This document shows, in pieces, positions 32,699-43,700 of a stretch of DNA of 49,411 nt. The notes beneath the pieces are model-generated. The model was not told where the DNA came from and made no database searches. It saw nothing but the letters and a program-made list of their open reading frames with translations. The stretch's first letter is position 1; the number at the start of each line of letters is the position of its first letter. Origin of the DNA: Pinguiococcus pyrenoidosus (taxonomy: Eukaryota > Sar > Pinguiophyceae > Pinguiochrysidales > Pinguiochrysidaceae); the NCBI GenBank assembly GCA_019677205.1, contig JAAMXY010002406.1:1-49411 (forward strand), in the 5' to 3' direction. A program made the translations under genes and the position numbers.

Positions 32699-33569
32699 TC
32701 ACGCGCCCTCCCCTCCCTTGATGCACGTTGCAAGCCAATCGAAGCCCTCGAAAAGGCCATCGCCCTGCAATGCCGACGTCTCCCGAATGGTCCATTGCCG
32801 ATCCTCGATCTCCAGCAGCCCCAACGCCTCCGAGATCTGCGGCGCCTTCAACGCGCCCGGTTGATCTGACGACAGAGGAGAGGTGGAATCGTGAGTCATT
32901 GCGTCCTGCTGCTCTGGCGCGGGGCCGACCCTTTCCCGGTACCTTGCTTATTCGCAAACACCAGCAAGATCGTATCTTTCAGCTCTTCTTCCTGCAACAT
33001 CCCTGCAGAGGCGGTCGCGCGTGAGCCCGCTGGCGGTTGGCGCCGCGTTCCCCTTGCCACGCAGGCCTACGGCACCTTGCAGCTCTTTCCTTGCAATTCC
33101 CAAACGCTCCGTATCCGCGCTATCGACGACGAAGATGATTGCGTCGGTATTGGGGTAGTAGCACCTCCAATACGGCCGAATCGTGGTCTGGCCTCCTAGA
33201 TCCCAGACCTGCACGCGCGCGCGCGCGCGGGTGCGATGTGTGCGTAAGCTCCAGCCACCGGTGTGCTCGGCACTTGCGCCGGGCCTCCCCACCTGAAACT
33301 TGATGTTCTTATACTGCAGCGTCTCCATGTTGAACCCTATTGTGGGGATGGTTGGCTGGACGGGCTCATCGCCATCCGCCTTGGGAGCCGGGCGGGACCG
33401 CGAGGTGAGTGGAGACAGTGTAGGACCAAAGCGCGGACCCCAAGGCTTGCCGCACCTGCAGCCGGAAGAGAATTGTGGTCTTGCCCGCGTTGTCCAGGCC
33501 CAGGATGAGAATCCGGACTTCCTTGCTGCCAAAGAGCTGCTGGAAGAAACTGCTGAAAAGGAGCCCCAT
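32699..33569 (-). CDS. ARL1: ARF-like GTPase 1
   Basis: Small GTPase of the trans-Golgi; in yeast and animals it recruits golgins and helps place BIG-type Arf-GEFs. Five exons: 33569-33456, 33379-33293, 33208-33076, 33002-32943 and 32865-32699, giving about 186 aa. It opens [14 protein letters not shown] with Gly2 for myristoylation. The P-loop GLDNAGKTT, switch [27 protein letters not shown] and the base-binding NKQD (the D is encoded across an intron) are all present. Between RLQ and PTIGFN there are eight extra residues compared with animal ARL1, because the exon reads ADGDEPVQP; this may be real, or an acceptor further in may be used. Intron 2 contains an alternating (CG)n tract just before its acceptor. 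ARL1 is preferred over ARF1 because of the [15 protein letters not shown] and CYYPNTDA blocks. Confidence 0.88.
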
Positions 33570-34165
33570 GTCCTCGGCGCCGCGCTCCCGCGGCCGGACG
33601 CTGCCGCCCAGTGCACAGGTCTGAGAAGCGCACGGGACCTCGCTGCACAGGGCGTGGAGCAAGGGCAGCAGCGAAGCTCCTCTCGAAGCGCTTGGCTGCC
33701 GCGCCTCGGAAAGGCTTCTTGAGCGGCTGCTGTGCTCCCACGAGCGCTTGAGCCTGCGCGTGCAAAACGTGCCTTCCGCCTCACAGACGCCAGAGGCGAG
33801 TCCAGCAGTGCAAGCGGCGCCACGCGGGCACTGCGCAGAGCGACACGGAGGACTGGCGCCGAAATCCACAGCGCAGCGCCACGCTACGAGATCCCTACAA
33901 CGGTCCAGACGGCGAAAGCCTCCCGCCGAGAGCCGCCGTACTACGGCTGCATTACCGCCCCGCAAGCCAAACTGAAGTCGAGAACGAGAACCGACCAACC
34001 AAGCTCTGCCGCCGCCGGGCCTATGACGATCTCTTCAGACATTATAACAAGAAAGCCGTCTGCTCGGGAAGGAGAGGACCAAGCGGAACGCGGACAGAGA
34101 CGCCAAGGACAGAGGGCGCCCCAACGCCGGCGGGAGAGCGCGCGAGAGGCGCCAAGCTTGGCGTC
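33570..34165. other. Divergent region, ARL1 / aminotransferase
   Basis: About 600 bp of GC-rich DNA between divergent start codons. Frames on both strands remain partly open but resemble nothing known. Presumed promoters. Confidence 0.4.
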
Positions 34166-35728
34166 ATGTCCTCCATGCGAAGTCTCCTGCTGGCCGCGCT
34201 CTGCGTGGGCCTCGCAGTGCTCCGCGTCGGTGGCAGTCAGCTGAGCAGCGCCGTAACGCCGTTGTCTCCTCTGGTCCAGTCGCTCAAGGCGTCTCGCACC
34301 ATCGAGATCCACGCGCTTACTAAGGCGCTGGAAGCCGAGGGCAAGGATGTGGTGTCGCTCTGCGTGGGCGAGCCGGACTTCGAGCCGCCGGACTACGTTC
34401 TCCAGGCCACAGCGCGGGCCGCCGCGTCGGGGCACACCAAGTACACCGCCGTGAGCGGCGACCTCAACTTGCGAGCGGCCATCTGCCGCGATCTAGAGCG
34501 GCGCAAAGGCACCGGGTACTCCCCGGAGCAGGTGCTGGTGTCCAACGGCGCGAAGCAGTCCGTCTTCCAGGCGGTACTGGCTCTTTGTGCCCCCGGAGAT
34601 GAGGTGATCATCCCGGCGCCCTACTGGCCTAGCTACCCGGAGATCACGCGACTCGCTGGCGCCACGCCGGTCATCGTCGAGACCAAGGCGGAGAATGGCT
34701 TTGCGCTGACTGCGCAGGAGCTGCGAGCCGCGCTTTCTCCGCGGACGCGGATGCTCATGCTGTGCAACCCCGTGAACCCCACTGGCGCGGTGAGATGTGC
34801 GGTGCCCAGCATCGATGCGCCCACGAAGCCGCCGACGATGGCATGTACTGACAGAAGGGATGCTGCTTGCTCGTTTGGTCTCTACAGCTCCTGACGGAGA
34901 CTGCCTTGAACTCGTTGGCCGACGTGCTCCTGGAGGAGAAGCATGAGCAAGTGTGGACCCTCGCCGACGAGATTTATGAGCGGATTGTTTATGGCGAAGC
35001 CCCCCACGTCAGCTTTGCTGCGGTGCGAGGTGGAGCGCTGAAGTCCAGGACCTTGGTCGTGAACGGCTTCTCCAAGTCGCACGCGATGACGGGCTATCGA
35101 CTGGGTAAGATGTACGATCGGCGTGGAAGAGCCGCAACCCGGTCAAACAGGTGCCCAAACCACGCTCCTTAGGGTACCTGGCTGCGGAGAACGTGGACGT
35201 CGTCAAGGCGTGCACGAAGCTGCAAAGCCAGCTTACGAGCTGCGCAAGTAGCATCGCGCAGGAGGCAGCGAAGGAAGCGTTGGCAGACGCAGAAAGGTAA
35301 TTGGCCGCCGTCGCTCAAATCCAAAGCTTCGGATGCGTTTCCCTGCTTCTTGGACTCATGAACCTCGATCTTGCCATAGGGACGACAAGTTCATTCAGCA
35401 GAGTATCGAGGAGCTCAAGGCGAAGAGGGACCTCACGTGCACTCGAATCTCTGAGATTCCGGGCACCACTCTCAGAGATGTGCCGGAAGGAGCGTTCTAC
35501 GTCTTCCCGAGCGTGTCCGAACTCATTGGGAAGAAGACCCCGGCCGGAGAGGTGCTCAGCACGAGCCACGACCTGTGCTTGCACCTGCTAAAGGACTACA
35601 ACGTTGCGCTCGTCCCGGGCGAGGGCTTTGGCTACACCGAGACGATCAGGATAAGCTACGCGACGTCCGTCCCAGTCATAGAAGAGGCGATGCGCCGAAT
35701 GAGCAAGTGCTTTGCAGCCCTGCAGTAG
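34166..35728 (+). CDS. PLP-dependent aspartate/prephenate-type aminotransferase with N-terminal targeting signal
   Basis: Class I/II aminotransferase of the AAT 1-gamma type, related to plastid and bacterial aspartate or prephenate aminotransferases. Exons 34166-34789, 34888-35104, 35173-35296 and 35380-35728 give about 437 aa. Motifs are VGEPDFEPPDYV, YWPSYPEI, the cofactor-ring NPVNPTGA, WTLADEIYERIVY with Asp235 and Tyr238, the PLP lysine K271 in FSKSHAMTGYRLGY, and IRISYA with the carboxylate-binding Arg near the C-terminus. The first 23 residues are hydrophobic (LLLAALCVGLAVL), followed by SQLSSAVTPLSPLVQSL, where similarity begins. This looks like a signal peptide and would suit plastid import through the ER in algae with complex plastids, or secretion. 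Joining at the first intron is tolerant of one residue either way. Confidence 0.88.
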
Positions 35729-35828
35729 CACAGAACGGCGCACGCTTCCATTGATGTGAGCGATGCTCGATAGCCTAATCTAGACTTGAAATAGCCACTT
35801 CTCAGAACGGACAAGCTTTGCACACGGT

Positions 35829-38105
35829 TCAGTCCATCTGATTGTGCGAAACGGGGTTGCCCCTAGTGGGGATCTTCCGTCCGGCCGCCGCCCCATGCGC
35901 GAGTGCGTTGTCGGATGCGTCGCCGGACGTCTTCGAGAGACGGCTCGAGCCGTGATGGCTGTTCCTCCTCTTGCCATTGCTTGCCTCTAGATTGCGGAGG
36001 ATGTTGAGAGAAGCGCGTGAAACTCGTTCTCGCCTCTGCTGCTCCGACATGAGGTTCGGAGGTCGGGGTTTGCGAGCGGAGCGGAGCTGCAGCATCTGCT
36101 CCAGTTCCTCAACCCGGGCGTTGAGCTTGTCAACCGTTTCGTTGAAGAGCCTTTGCATCGACTCCACTTGATCCTTGTGGGTGTATTCGCGGTTGAACAG
36201 GTCCTGCTCCTGTGTGCGATTCGCCTCCAGCGCCTCCACGCGCGCCGCGAGCTGCTTCGCGTTCTTGGAGGAACTCACGCTGAGCTGCTTCAAGGACGCC
36301 GCTTCGCCCTCGTGGGCAAGGATTCTCTCCCGCGCCTGCGATAGCTCCTCCAACACGATGGCGATGCGCCCCGCCACCTCGACCTCCGCCTTCCGAGCGC
36401 GTTCGTTCGCGCTCCGAAGCTGCGACAGCGTATCCAGGTGGCTCTCCCTTTCTTTCATGAGGTCGTACTCCACGCTGCTCCAACCCGCATTCGCCGAAGT
36501 CACCGACTTTTGCAAAGACCGGATGCGATCTTCGTAGCGGTTCTTGATCTGGAGAACGTTCGCCCGATGATCCTCACGAAGGTGATCCAGCTCCCGCTGG
36601 AACTGGGCTAGCATCTCCACTTTTTGCTCGGAGAGGTCCGTGGACCGTTGGTGCGTGCCATCCTGGTCCTGGGATGCATTGGCAGCGTCGCCGTTGCGAC
36701 CTCTGCTCATCGCGCGCCTCTCGCTTTCGAGCTGGGACCGCCACATCCGAGCCTCGTCTCGAAGCGTGATGGCCTCCTGGGAGAAGCGCTCGTTGTCTTC
36801 CTGGAGCGAGGAGATCGTCATCCCGGCCTTGGACAGCTCCTCTCTTTGGCTGTCGAGCACCGCCTGTGCCTCCCGCCACAGCTTCTCGTAGTCCACGAAG
36901 AGGGTGACATACGCCTTCACCGGCACTTGCATGCACCGCGCGGCGAAGTCCAGGGTCGACTGGCTCTCGGCGCTATAGTGCGCATCGGTGCGGCAGCAGA
37001 CGAGCACGCTGGTGCGGGCGTTCCCCCCGAGGGACTGCTGCAGAATGCGAGTGAGCTTTGCGTCGCGATACGGCACATGCCGTCGTTTGCCAGCCAGAGC
37101 GGCCACGCAGTTGCCGAGCGCAGACAGCGAGAGATTGATCGACTTGAGTTCCTCGAAGCGCTGATAGTGGCTGCCGAGGGTCTTGGCGCGCTCCGAGCCG
37201 GCGAGGTCCACCAGGAACAGCGTCGAGCTCATCTTGCTGGACGCGGAGCCACCCGTGTGGTTATCAGGCTGCTCGATGCGCACGATGACAATGGCGTGCG
37301 AGCGACTGGAGTGTGCGTTCATCATGGTCGAGGCCGTCGTCCGATTCAGGTCTCCTCGGCGGCAGAGCTCCAGCACGTCGGAGGCCTTGCGAAGCACCAC
37401 TTCCGTCAGCCCCTGGATCCTCGCCGCGCCGTCCTGCTCGTGGACGGTGATCGTGTCATTCCGCGGATCCAGCAGGTCCTCGATGATCTCGCAGTAGATC
37501 TGCACGTAGCTGAACACCAACCGCGGCGCGTCCACGCTGGCGGGATTGGGATTCAGCAGCTCGAAGATCCTGTTCAGCGTCCGAGGCACAATTCCAGCCT
37601 CCAGCTCGTACGCGTTGGCCTCGGCTTCGGACTCGACGAACGCGGGCGGTCCACGCATCGAGTGCGTCTTCCCGCTGCCCGTCTGGCCGTAGGCGAGTAT
37701 GGCACCTGGCAGGCGAAGGGGATCAGAGGTGGGAAGGTACGTGGAATGAAAGGATTTCAGCAGCGCAGCCGAGCAGCACGTACCGTTGTAGCCCTTGCAT
37801 ACCGCATCGACGACGGGAAGAGCGACCTTCTCAAAGGTCTCCCTTTGCGACACCTCTTCCAGCAGCGCTCCCGTAAAGTTGTACTCCTTGCTTGCGCCGG
37901 TCCGCGTGCACTGGAAGACCACGCGCCCGGTCGGCTCCACCTTGAGAAAGCCGCCGCGCGGAGCTTCCTCTGCCGCCTTGTCCGGAAGTTCGTCAGGACG
38001 CACATCCGCGTGATCTTCAGGAAGCTCCGGCCTCAGTCGGCAGAAGACTCGGAAGCGCTCGCTGAGTGCGTAGGACTTCTCTTGTCTGTTCATTGCAGTG
38101 TCCAT
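35829..38105 (-). CDS. Kinesin with N-terminal motor and coiled-coil tail
   Basis: Microtubule motor. Exons 38105-37784 and 37705-35829 give about 732 aa. The motor starts at RFRVFCRLRPE; the P-loop is GQTGSGKT (114-121), switch I NAHSSRSHA (about 232-240), switch II LVDLAGSERAKTLG (about 270), then YRDAKLTRILQQSLGGNART and a neck region ending AYVTLFVDYEKLWREAQ. The remaining 330 residues are mostly coiled coil with short breaks, and the C-terminus is basic and Ser-rich. An N-terminal motor predicts plus-end movement. The subfamily is unclear: the post-motor DYEKL resembles ARK-type or protist orphan kinesins. The single intron (78 nt) lies five residues before the P-loop, is in frame and has no stop. 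The start at 38105 is the first ATG close to the motor; 38093 is four codons later. It converges with the aminotransferase, stops 100 bp apart. Confidence 0.88.
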   Translation of the reverse strand: MDTAMNRQEKSYALSERFRVFCRLRPELPEDHADVRPDELPDKAAEEAPRGGFLKVEPTGRVVFQCTRTGASKEYNFTGALLEEVSQRETFEKVALPVVDAVCKGYNGTCCSAALLKSFHSTYLPTSDPLRLPGAILAYGQTGSGKTHSMRGPPAFVESEAEANAYELEAGIVPRTLNRIFELLNPNPASVDAPRLVFSYVQIYCEIIEDLLDPRNDTITVHEQDGAARIQGLTEVVLRKASDVLELCRRGDLNRTTASTMMNAHSSRSHAIVIVRIEQPDNHTGGSASSKMSSTLFLVDLAGSERAKTLGSHYQRFEELKSINLSLSALGNCVAALAGKRRHVPYRDAKLTRILQQSLGGNARTSVLVCCRTDAHYSAESQSTLDFAARCMQVPVKAYVTLFVDYEKLWREAQAVLDSQREELSKAGMTISSLQEDNERFSQEAITLRDEARMWRSQLESERRAMSRGRNGDAANASQDQDGTHQRSTDLSEQKVEMLAQFQRELDHLREDHRANVLQIKNRYEDRIRSLQKSVTSANAGWSSVEYDLMKERESHLDTLSQLRSANERARKAEVEVAGRIAIVLEELSQARERILAHEGEAASLKQLSVSSSKNAKQLAARVEALEANRTQEQDLFNREYTHKDQVESMQRLFNETVDKLNARVEELEQMLQLRSARKPRPPNLMSEQQRRERVSRASLNILRNLEASNGKRRNSHHGSSRLSKTSGDASDNALAHGAAAGRKIPTRGNPVSHNQMD

Positions 38106-38899
38106 GACGCAAGAGACCACCCCTTGGCAGCGGGTTCGAAGCTTACGCCACCAGCTGGAAGGACTGCTCGAGGCTTTTAGGTTGCAACAGCCGCAGCTTT
38201 CCTGTCTTGCTTCGCATGTGTCCGCTACGGGACTGCGCGGGTTCCATGGTCCTCCAGTCAAGCATGGGATCGATCTGGACTACCACGAAAGAGCGCAAAG
38301 CACGTGGCATATGGAGCTATCCTTTATTTTCCTATTACGCTCGAACCGCGTGCAGCGCTTTCGAGAGGATCCTTGCGGAGCCAGCACCACGAATATTCGG
38401 CCGTCCCGGCGCTGGACATTTCAAACTGACCTCCTGAAAGTTTCCAAACATCACAGATCACAGATCAGAGAATCCCGAGGCCCCCTGGTCGAGTTCATCC
38501 AAGTTCAGGGAGTTCCTTCATTCCTTCGATCGGAGCACTATCGATACCGTGGCAGGCTCACGTGGCTTGTGTCTTGTCCCCGCTTTGGATAGGTCGGCGA
38601 GATCTCGCCGAAGACACCGCGCATTTCATTGATCTCGTCATCTCGTCCGGTCCTCTGCTGCTTCTGTTTGTCTCCCTGAGTAGCCTTCCGTGCCTTGTGC
38701 TTTCCGCCGGTGTTGGAAGGTGTCACAAGAGATCCATGGCGCAGCATCAGGGGGCTGAGAAAGATGCGCGGGAGCGAGACCAGGAGACAAGAGACGCAAG
38801 ATTCTTGTGCTTGCTTCTCTTGCGAAAAAGCCACCGACCAGCTGAGAAACCCACGGCCGAATCAAAGTAGCTGCCGACGGCGCCAAGAACCGACAAGCA
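38106..38899. other. Intergenic region upstream of the kinesin
   Basis: About 800 bp. A minus-strand frame at 38538-38834 (Ser/Lys-rich, 98 aa) could be joined by an intron at about 38835-38903 to the small membrane protein gene, but that gene already has a stop there. I treat the stretch as spacer and 3' UTR. Confidence 0.35.
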
Positions 38900-39597
38900 T
38901 CACCGGCCGCGCCCATGCACCGTGCTGCGAATAGCACCGTCGACCACCCCCGCAACCACTCCAGCAGCCATGATGCCCATCACATGATAGCGAAGTGGAA
39001 ATGTCTTTGCCTGTGAAAGTTGCGGGATGACACGTCAGCAGCGAAAGCCCCTCTCACAAGTGCGCCTCATCTCCAGAAGGGAGGCGCAACGCCCATTCAC
39101 GTACCTTGTGAATGGTGTCGGAGACCCACTGTCGCACTGCCTGAGTGCCCCTGCCGATGTTGCTGGTCGTGTCCGCCGCACCCAGGTCTGCCTCAGGCAC
39201 GGGTATCTGCGGTGGAGGGTCCACGATGCTTCTGAAGTACAGAAAGCCTCCGCTGACGCCGGTCGCGACGAGGAAGCTGGAGTTCCTCAGGCTCGAGCTG
39301 TGCTTCGAAAAGGGAGAAGGTAGAATCGCGCTCAACGCCTTGAGCGTCAGATCTGGAGAAACATGATATGGACACAATCAGAGAACTCCCAAAAAGGGGA
39401 GAGAGGCAGAGAGAGGCGGGGAAGAGGGGGGGATTGTTCAGTCTTCTACCAACTGCACAACAAGGAAGGCGTAGACACATGATGAAACGAGAAGACGGGG
39501 GAAAGAACATGAGCCGCTACGTACTGTGAGCGCCATACCAGACGCCTCCGGCTGCCACGGCGGCAGGCAAGAAAAGGGGTCTGAGCACGAAGGCCAT
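38900..39597 (-). CDS. Small unrecognised protein with three predicted membrane helices
   Basis: I do not recognise the family. Three exons (39597-39525, 39352-39105, 39010-38900) join in correct phase to a 143-aa protein: start MAFVLRPLFLPAAVAAGGVW, a middle with SSFLVATGVSGGFLYF, and an end with MGIMAAGVVAGVVDGAIR followed by the basic tail STVHGRGR and a TGA. Each of these three segments could span a membrane, with GxxxG-like small-residue spacing in the third. The basic, non-acidic N-terminus and short length would suit a mitochondrial inner-membrane or plastid protein, which is inference. An alternative splice at the stop (CCG|GTGATG to CAG at about 38835) would give a longer, charged C-terminus. 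Support comes from clean GT-AG signals, phase consistency and hydrophobic pattern only. Confidence 0.5.
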
Positions 39598-40710
39598 AAG
39601 GCAGCGGAACTAGCGACCGAATGCGCCGAGACTATGAAGCGGTTCTACCGCCTCGGAAGCCCAAGCGAGCTCGAGCATGTCCGGTGCGGAGATGAGAGAT
39701 CTTTGGCCCCGCGCGGGACAGACGGAGGAGGATGGCTGGCCTGGATCATGGATCGATCACGATCCATGAAACCTGAACCTGAAACCGAGCGAGCGCGACT
39801 TTCGAATTTCGAACTTGGATTATCGATCCGAGGCGGTTCTACTCTCCTGGGCTGTTCAGGATCGATCGAGGCTTGAGGCGTTGCGGCATGCCGTTTTCGC
39901 TTTCCGTTTCTTGTGGATTGTACGGCTGGATAGGGTGCCGAAACGAAGGGGTGCGAGCCACTCATCTTGGGTGCCGAATTTTCACGGGTCTGTCTACGCC
40001 TCAATAACGGTCCCCACAGACTTGGTGTTTTGATAGTTTATTTCGGGTATCAAAACCGAGCACAAGATGTGATTGCCACAAACGACCGAATAGAAAAGAT
40101 TCTCACCGTAGATTCACGCAAAAAATTGGCGCGGCTGCTGCACAATGCTGTAGTAATGGACCACAAGGGCCCAGCCGGAGAGCTCTTCGAGCTTCTTTGC
40201 GCATCTTTCCTACATCTTTGGGCTTCGGCATTCCATACATGGGATGCACCGGCTTTTACTTGCGTCATAGAGATTCTAGTTGGAAATCAGTTTCGGAGAT
40301 CCAATCAACGCACTAACGTGCTAGCGGAACCCAGCCTCTTGGCGCTCGCGGGCCCGTGTATAGAAGCTGTTGCATAAGCGCGGAGCGGAGCTGGAGTAAA
40401 GAGAGCGAAAACCCCGCGTCTAAACCCAAGGCAACAACACCAGAAAGTGACAACTCGAAAGTTGAAAAGCTCGCGCGCGTCCGGTCTCCTCCCGCCTGAC
40501 TGCCGGCCTCGCACGCCCCCACGGCACCTCGCTTGGTTGCGTGGTTCCCGGACGAGCCGAAGGCGCACGCTCCGGAGACGCGGCGGGATCCGGTCGCTTC
40601 TTCGGGCTTCCGAACACTTCGAAAGCCGCGGCCTGTGCGCTCGCTTCGCCTGCGGAGGCCATGACCGGGTCATCCCCGTCGCTTCATGCTTGATTGTTCG
40701 CTTCGGGAGC
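39598..40710. other. Intergenic region upstream of the Arf-GEF
   Basis: About 1.1 kb between divergent start codons. GC content drops at about 39900-40330. A 136-aa plus frame at 39967-40377 is open but unlike any family I know. The frame of Arf-GEF exon 1 is open upstream to 40447, but that part is Arg/Pro-rich and looks like a translated UTR. Confidence 0.4.
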
Positions 40711-43700
40711 ATGTCCGCGGATTCCGCCTCCAGCAACGGCGCGAGCGCGAGCGGCGCGTCCACGGCGACGCCGGCTCAGGCGAACAAGGACTCGTTCGAC
40801 TACTCCGATCCGTGTGAGGCGGAGGCCGGCTCGCTGTTTGCCAGAGGCGTCGAGGATCCTCGGTACCAGGAGCAGCCGAAATGCCTGGAGGTGGCGTTGG
40901 AGCTGGCGGGCTCCATTCACGACACCCTCAGGTGAGCGGCCATGCCAACGGGAACGGCGCCGTGGTCCTGCGTGGTTGGTGCTGGGCGCCTGTCTAAAGC
41001 CACTTCTACACCACCGCACGTGCAGGGACGAGAAGGTGCACCATGCAGATATTCAACAGCTGATCACCACGATGAGCCCGGATGTACGCCGGCGGACGCA
41101 TCAACTCGACGTCAGCAACTCGCCGGAGGGCCTCTCGCCCCCACAGAGAAGCATCAGCAGCATGTCGTCACGGCAGAATAGCATCACGTCGCAGTCCAGC
41201 AGCTGGCTCGGAGGCTCGAACGGGAACGCCTCCATGCGAATGAGCAGGTGAGTACTGCGGACACACCTCAGCGCCCCGCAAGCTTCCCGCAAGGTTCCCG
41301 CAAGCGCGTGGATGATAACAGCTTCTCGCCGCGTCGAGCAGGGCGTCACGTGGCCTGGGGATACGGAGCCTGCCGAGGGGCCTGGATCGAGCCGGCATGT
41401 CCGCGTACGTCAGCAAGGCCGTGGAGGGTGCGTACGATGCGGCGGCCAAGGGTCCGTTGCCCGCGTCCACGCCCAGCTGGGCCCGGCGCGTCGTGTCCAG
41501 CCAGGAAGCGCTCAAGAACAGCGACGACCCCGCCGCGGCACCGGCCGCCACGGAAGCGAAGCCCCAGCGGGTGCACCACAGGCGACGCAGTAGCATATCC
41601 CTGACCATGCGGCTGCGGCCGCCACCCGGCCCCAGCCGTGCGATCGAAGACGTCCGCGACAAGGCGATCCTTGGCGCGCCCATCACGGACATCTGCGTCC
41701 GGGCGAAGGGCTCCGAGCCGTCGGACCCGAAGTACTACATGGTGGCGAAGACAGTGGGGGGTCGGAACGCGTTGGTGAATGCGGGAAACTGGGGCAAGGA
41801 TACCTACATCTGGATCCGCAAGGATCCGACCTGGTCCGAGCCGGCCCTGACCGGCCTCACGGTCATCTTCCCCGACCGTGGCGAGTTCATCCCCCCCGGC
41901 TACGGCGTCATCCGCCACGTCCACGGCGCTCCCTTTGACTTGAATGAGAACACGTCCGGCGATCGTGTCTTCCTCTGCAGGAAAGCTGGCATCGGAAATC
42001 CGATTGTGGACGTGCAGATGGTGCTGCTGAAGAAGCAGGAGGAGCCACCCGAGGGATACAGCTTGCTCTCGCAGACGCCGTTGCTCCATTCCGCGGACGT
42101 GAACAGGGGCAGCGGGGGGACTCCTGTCTACCTGGCGTACAAGCAGATTCTGGTGAACCTAGAACCGCTCAAGTATGACGAGCTCGAGCCCCTCCAGCCG
42201 CCGGAGGGTCTCGAGCTGGTGACCGAGGCAGCGATCGTCACGGAGCGCATTGGGAACTATGCGAACGCGCCCGTGCCTGACGGGGCTGAGGCGAGCGGTG
42301 CCCCCTCCAAGAACGTCTCAGGAACGCTGCCAGGCTCGAGCCTCGCGGTGTTCAGTTCCGTCTCGGAGGGCATGCAGCCGCAAGACTCGATCCCGCTGGA
42401 CATGGGATACGAAGACGAAGGGCAGACGTACGTCCCAAATCCATACGCGGACTTTCACTCGGGAGAGGAGCTGTACACCGGGGTGGTGGACGTGTTCGGG
42501 TCCATTGAGCACGTGGGCAAGCGGCGAGCTCTGAACGCCATCCTCGCGGGAGTTTACGTGCGCCATGGCTCCGTTCCCCTGAAGGCGCTCAAGGCGATTC
42601 GCAAGCTCCTCACGGACACGGACTTCTATGACACCGGCCTTGGCGAGCTGCCCGCCGTCGGCTGGACGATGCTCGACGTGTCGATTGACGCCGTCTGTGA
42701 CCGAATTGAGCTGATGCTGGAAGACCATCTGGAGTCGTGCGTGGACATCCTGGACATCGCAGTGCGACGAACGGATGGTCAGATCAATGGCTGGATCCTC
42801 CAACGTGTATATAAGGCGTTGCACGCGGTCTCGATGTTCCATGCAAGCCGGGTGCATGGATGGGTTCGACGCACTGCGCTCCGGCCGTACCGAGAGGGCT
42901 GCGGAAGCGGGAAAGCCTATCCACAGAAGGCCTTCGGGACGTTGCGGACATTTTTGGGCTGTCTGACACTCCAGGTGGAGGCTTGCGGTGACGTGGATGG
43001 ACTCGACGACCTGTCGGCAACACCTGCCAAAGAGCGGCAGGAACGGGCCTCGGGCTCGCCCACGGGGCAGGTCTCGAACGAAATGGTCGTCCGCGAGATC
43101 GTGACGGAGTTTCTGGATACGATTCTCGACCACGTGGAGCTCTCTCGCGTGCTCAACACCGTCATGAACATCGTGCTGCGGACTCAGCATGAAGGTGCGC
43201 ACATGAGCGGAATGGAGACGCACTGGTCGGAGCTGCACAAGGTGGCATCCCGGATCTTCGGGCAGACGGCGCACATCAACCTCTTCGTCATGCTCTGCGT
43301 CCTGTGCAAGGCGAGCGTCGCGCCCTTGAGGCGAACCAGCACGGGAGAGATCGTCGCGAGGGACCTTGCAGGAAAGCTGCTGGGCCTTGAGGTGCTGAGG
43401 GATCTCCTCAAGGGGGCTGGGGAGCATTTCTGCAAGTCCAACGTCTTCGGGTATCTCGTGAGACGGCTCCTCAGCATGGTGGTCTTCCAAAACGCGGTGA
43501 ACTGCATGTGGGACATCCGCGTGCTGCAAGCCGTTCTTGGGATCGTATCGACGCTGTGGCAAAGGTTCCGGAGGCACATGCGACTCGAGCTGGCGGTCAT
43601 TGCGGACAGCTTGATGCTGCAAGTGCTGCGCAGCAACCCGGAGTCCTGCGTGGTGTCGCCGGACCACCAGATCAATGTCCTCAAGGAGATGGTGTCCTGG

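Noticed and set aside
39967-40377. A 136-codon plus-strand frame in lower-GC DNA
   Set aside because: No family resemblance, no mobile-element motif (no reverse transcriptase, integrase or transposase signature) and no splice partners.
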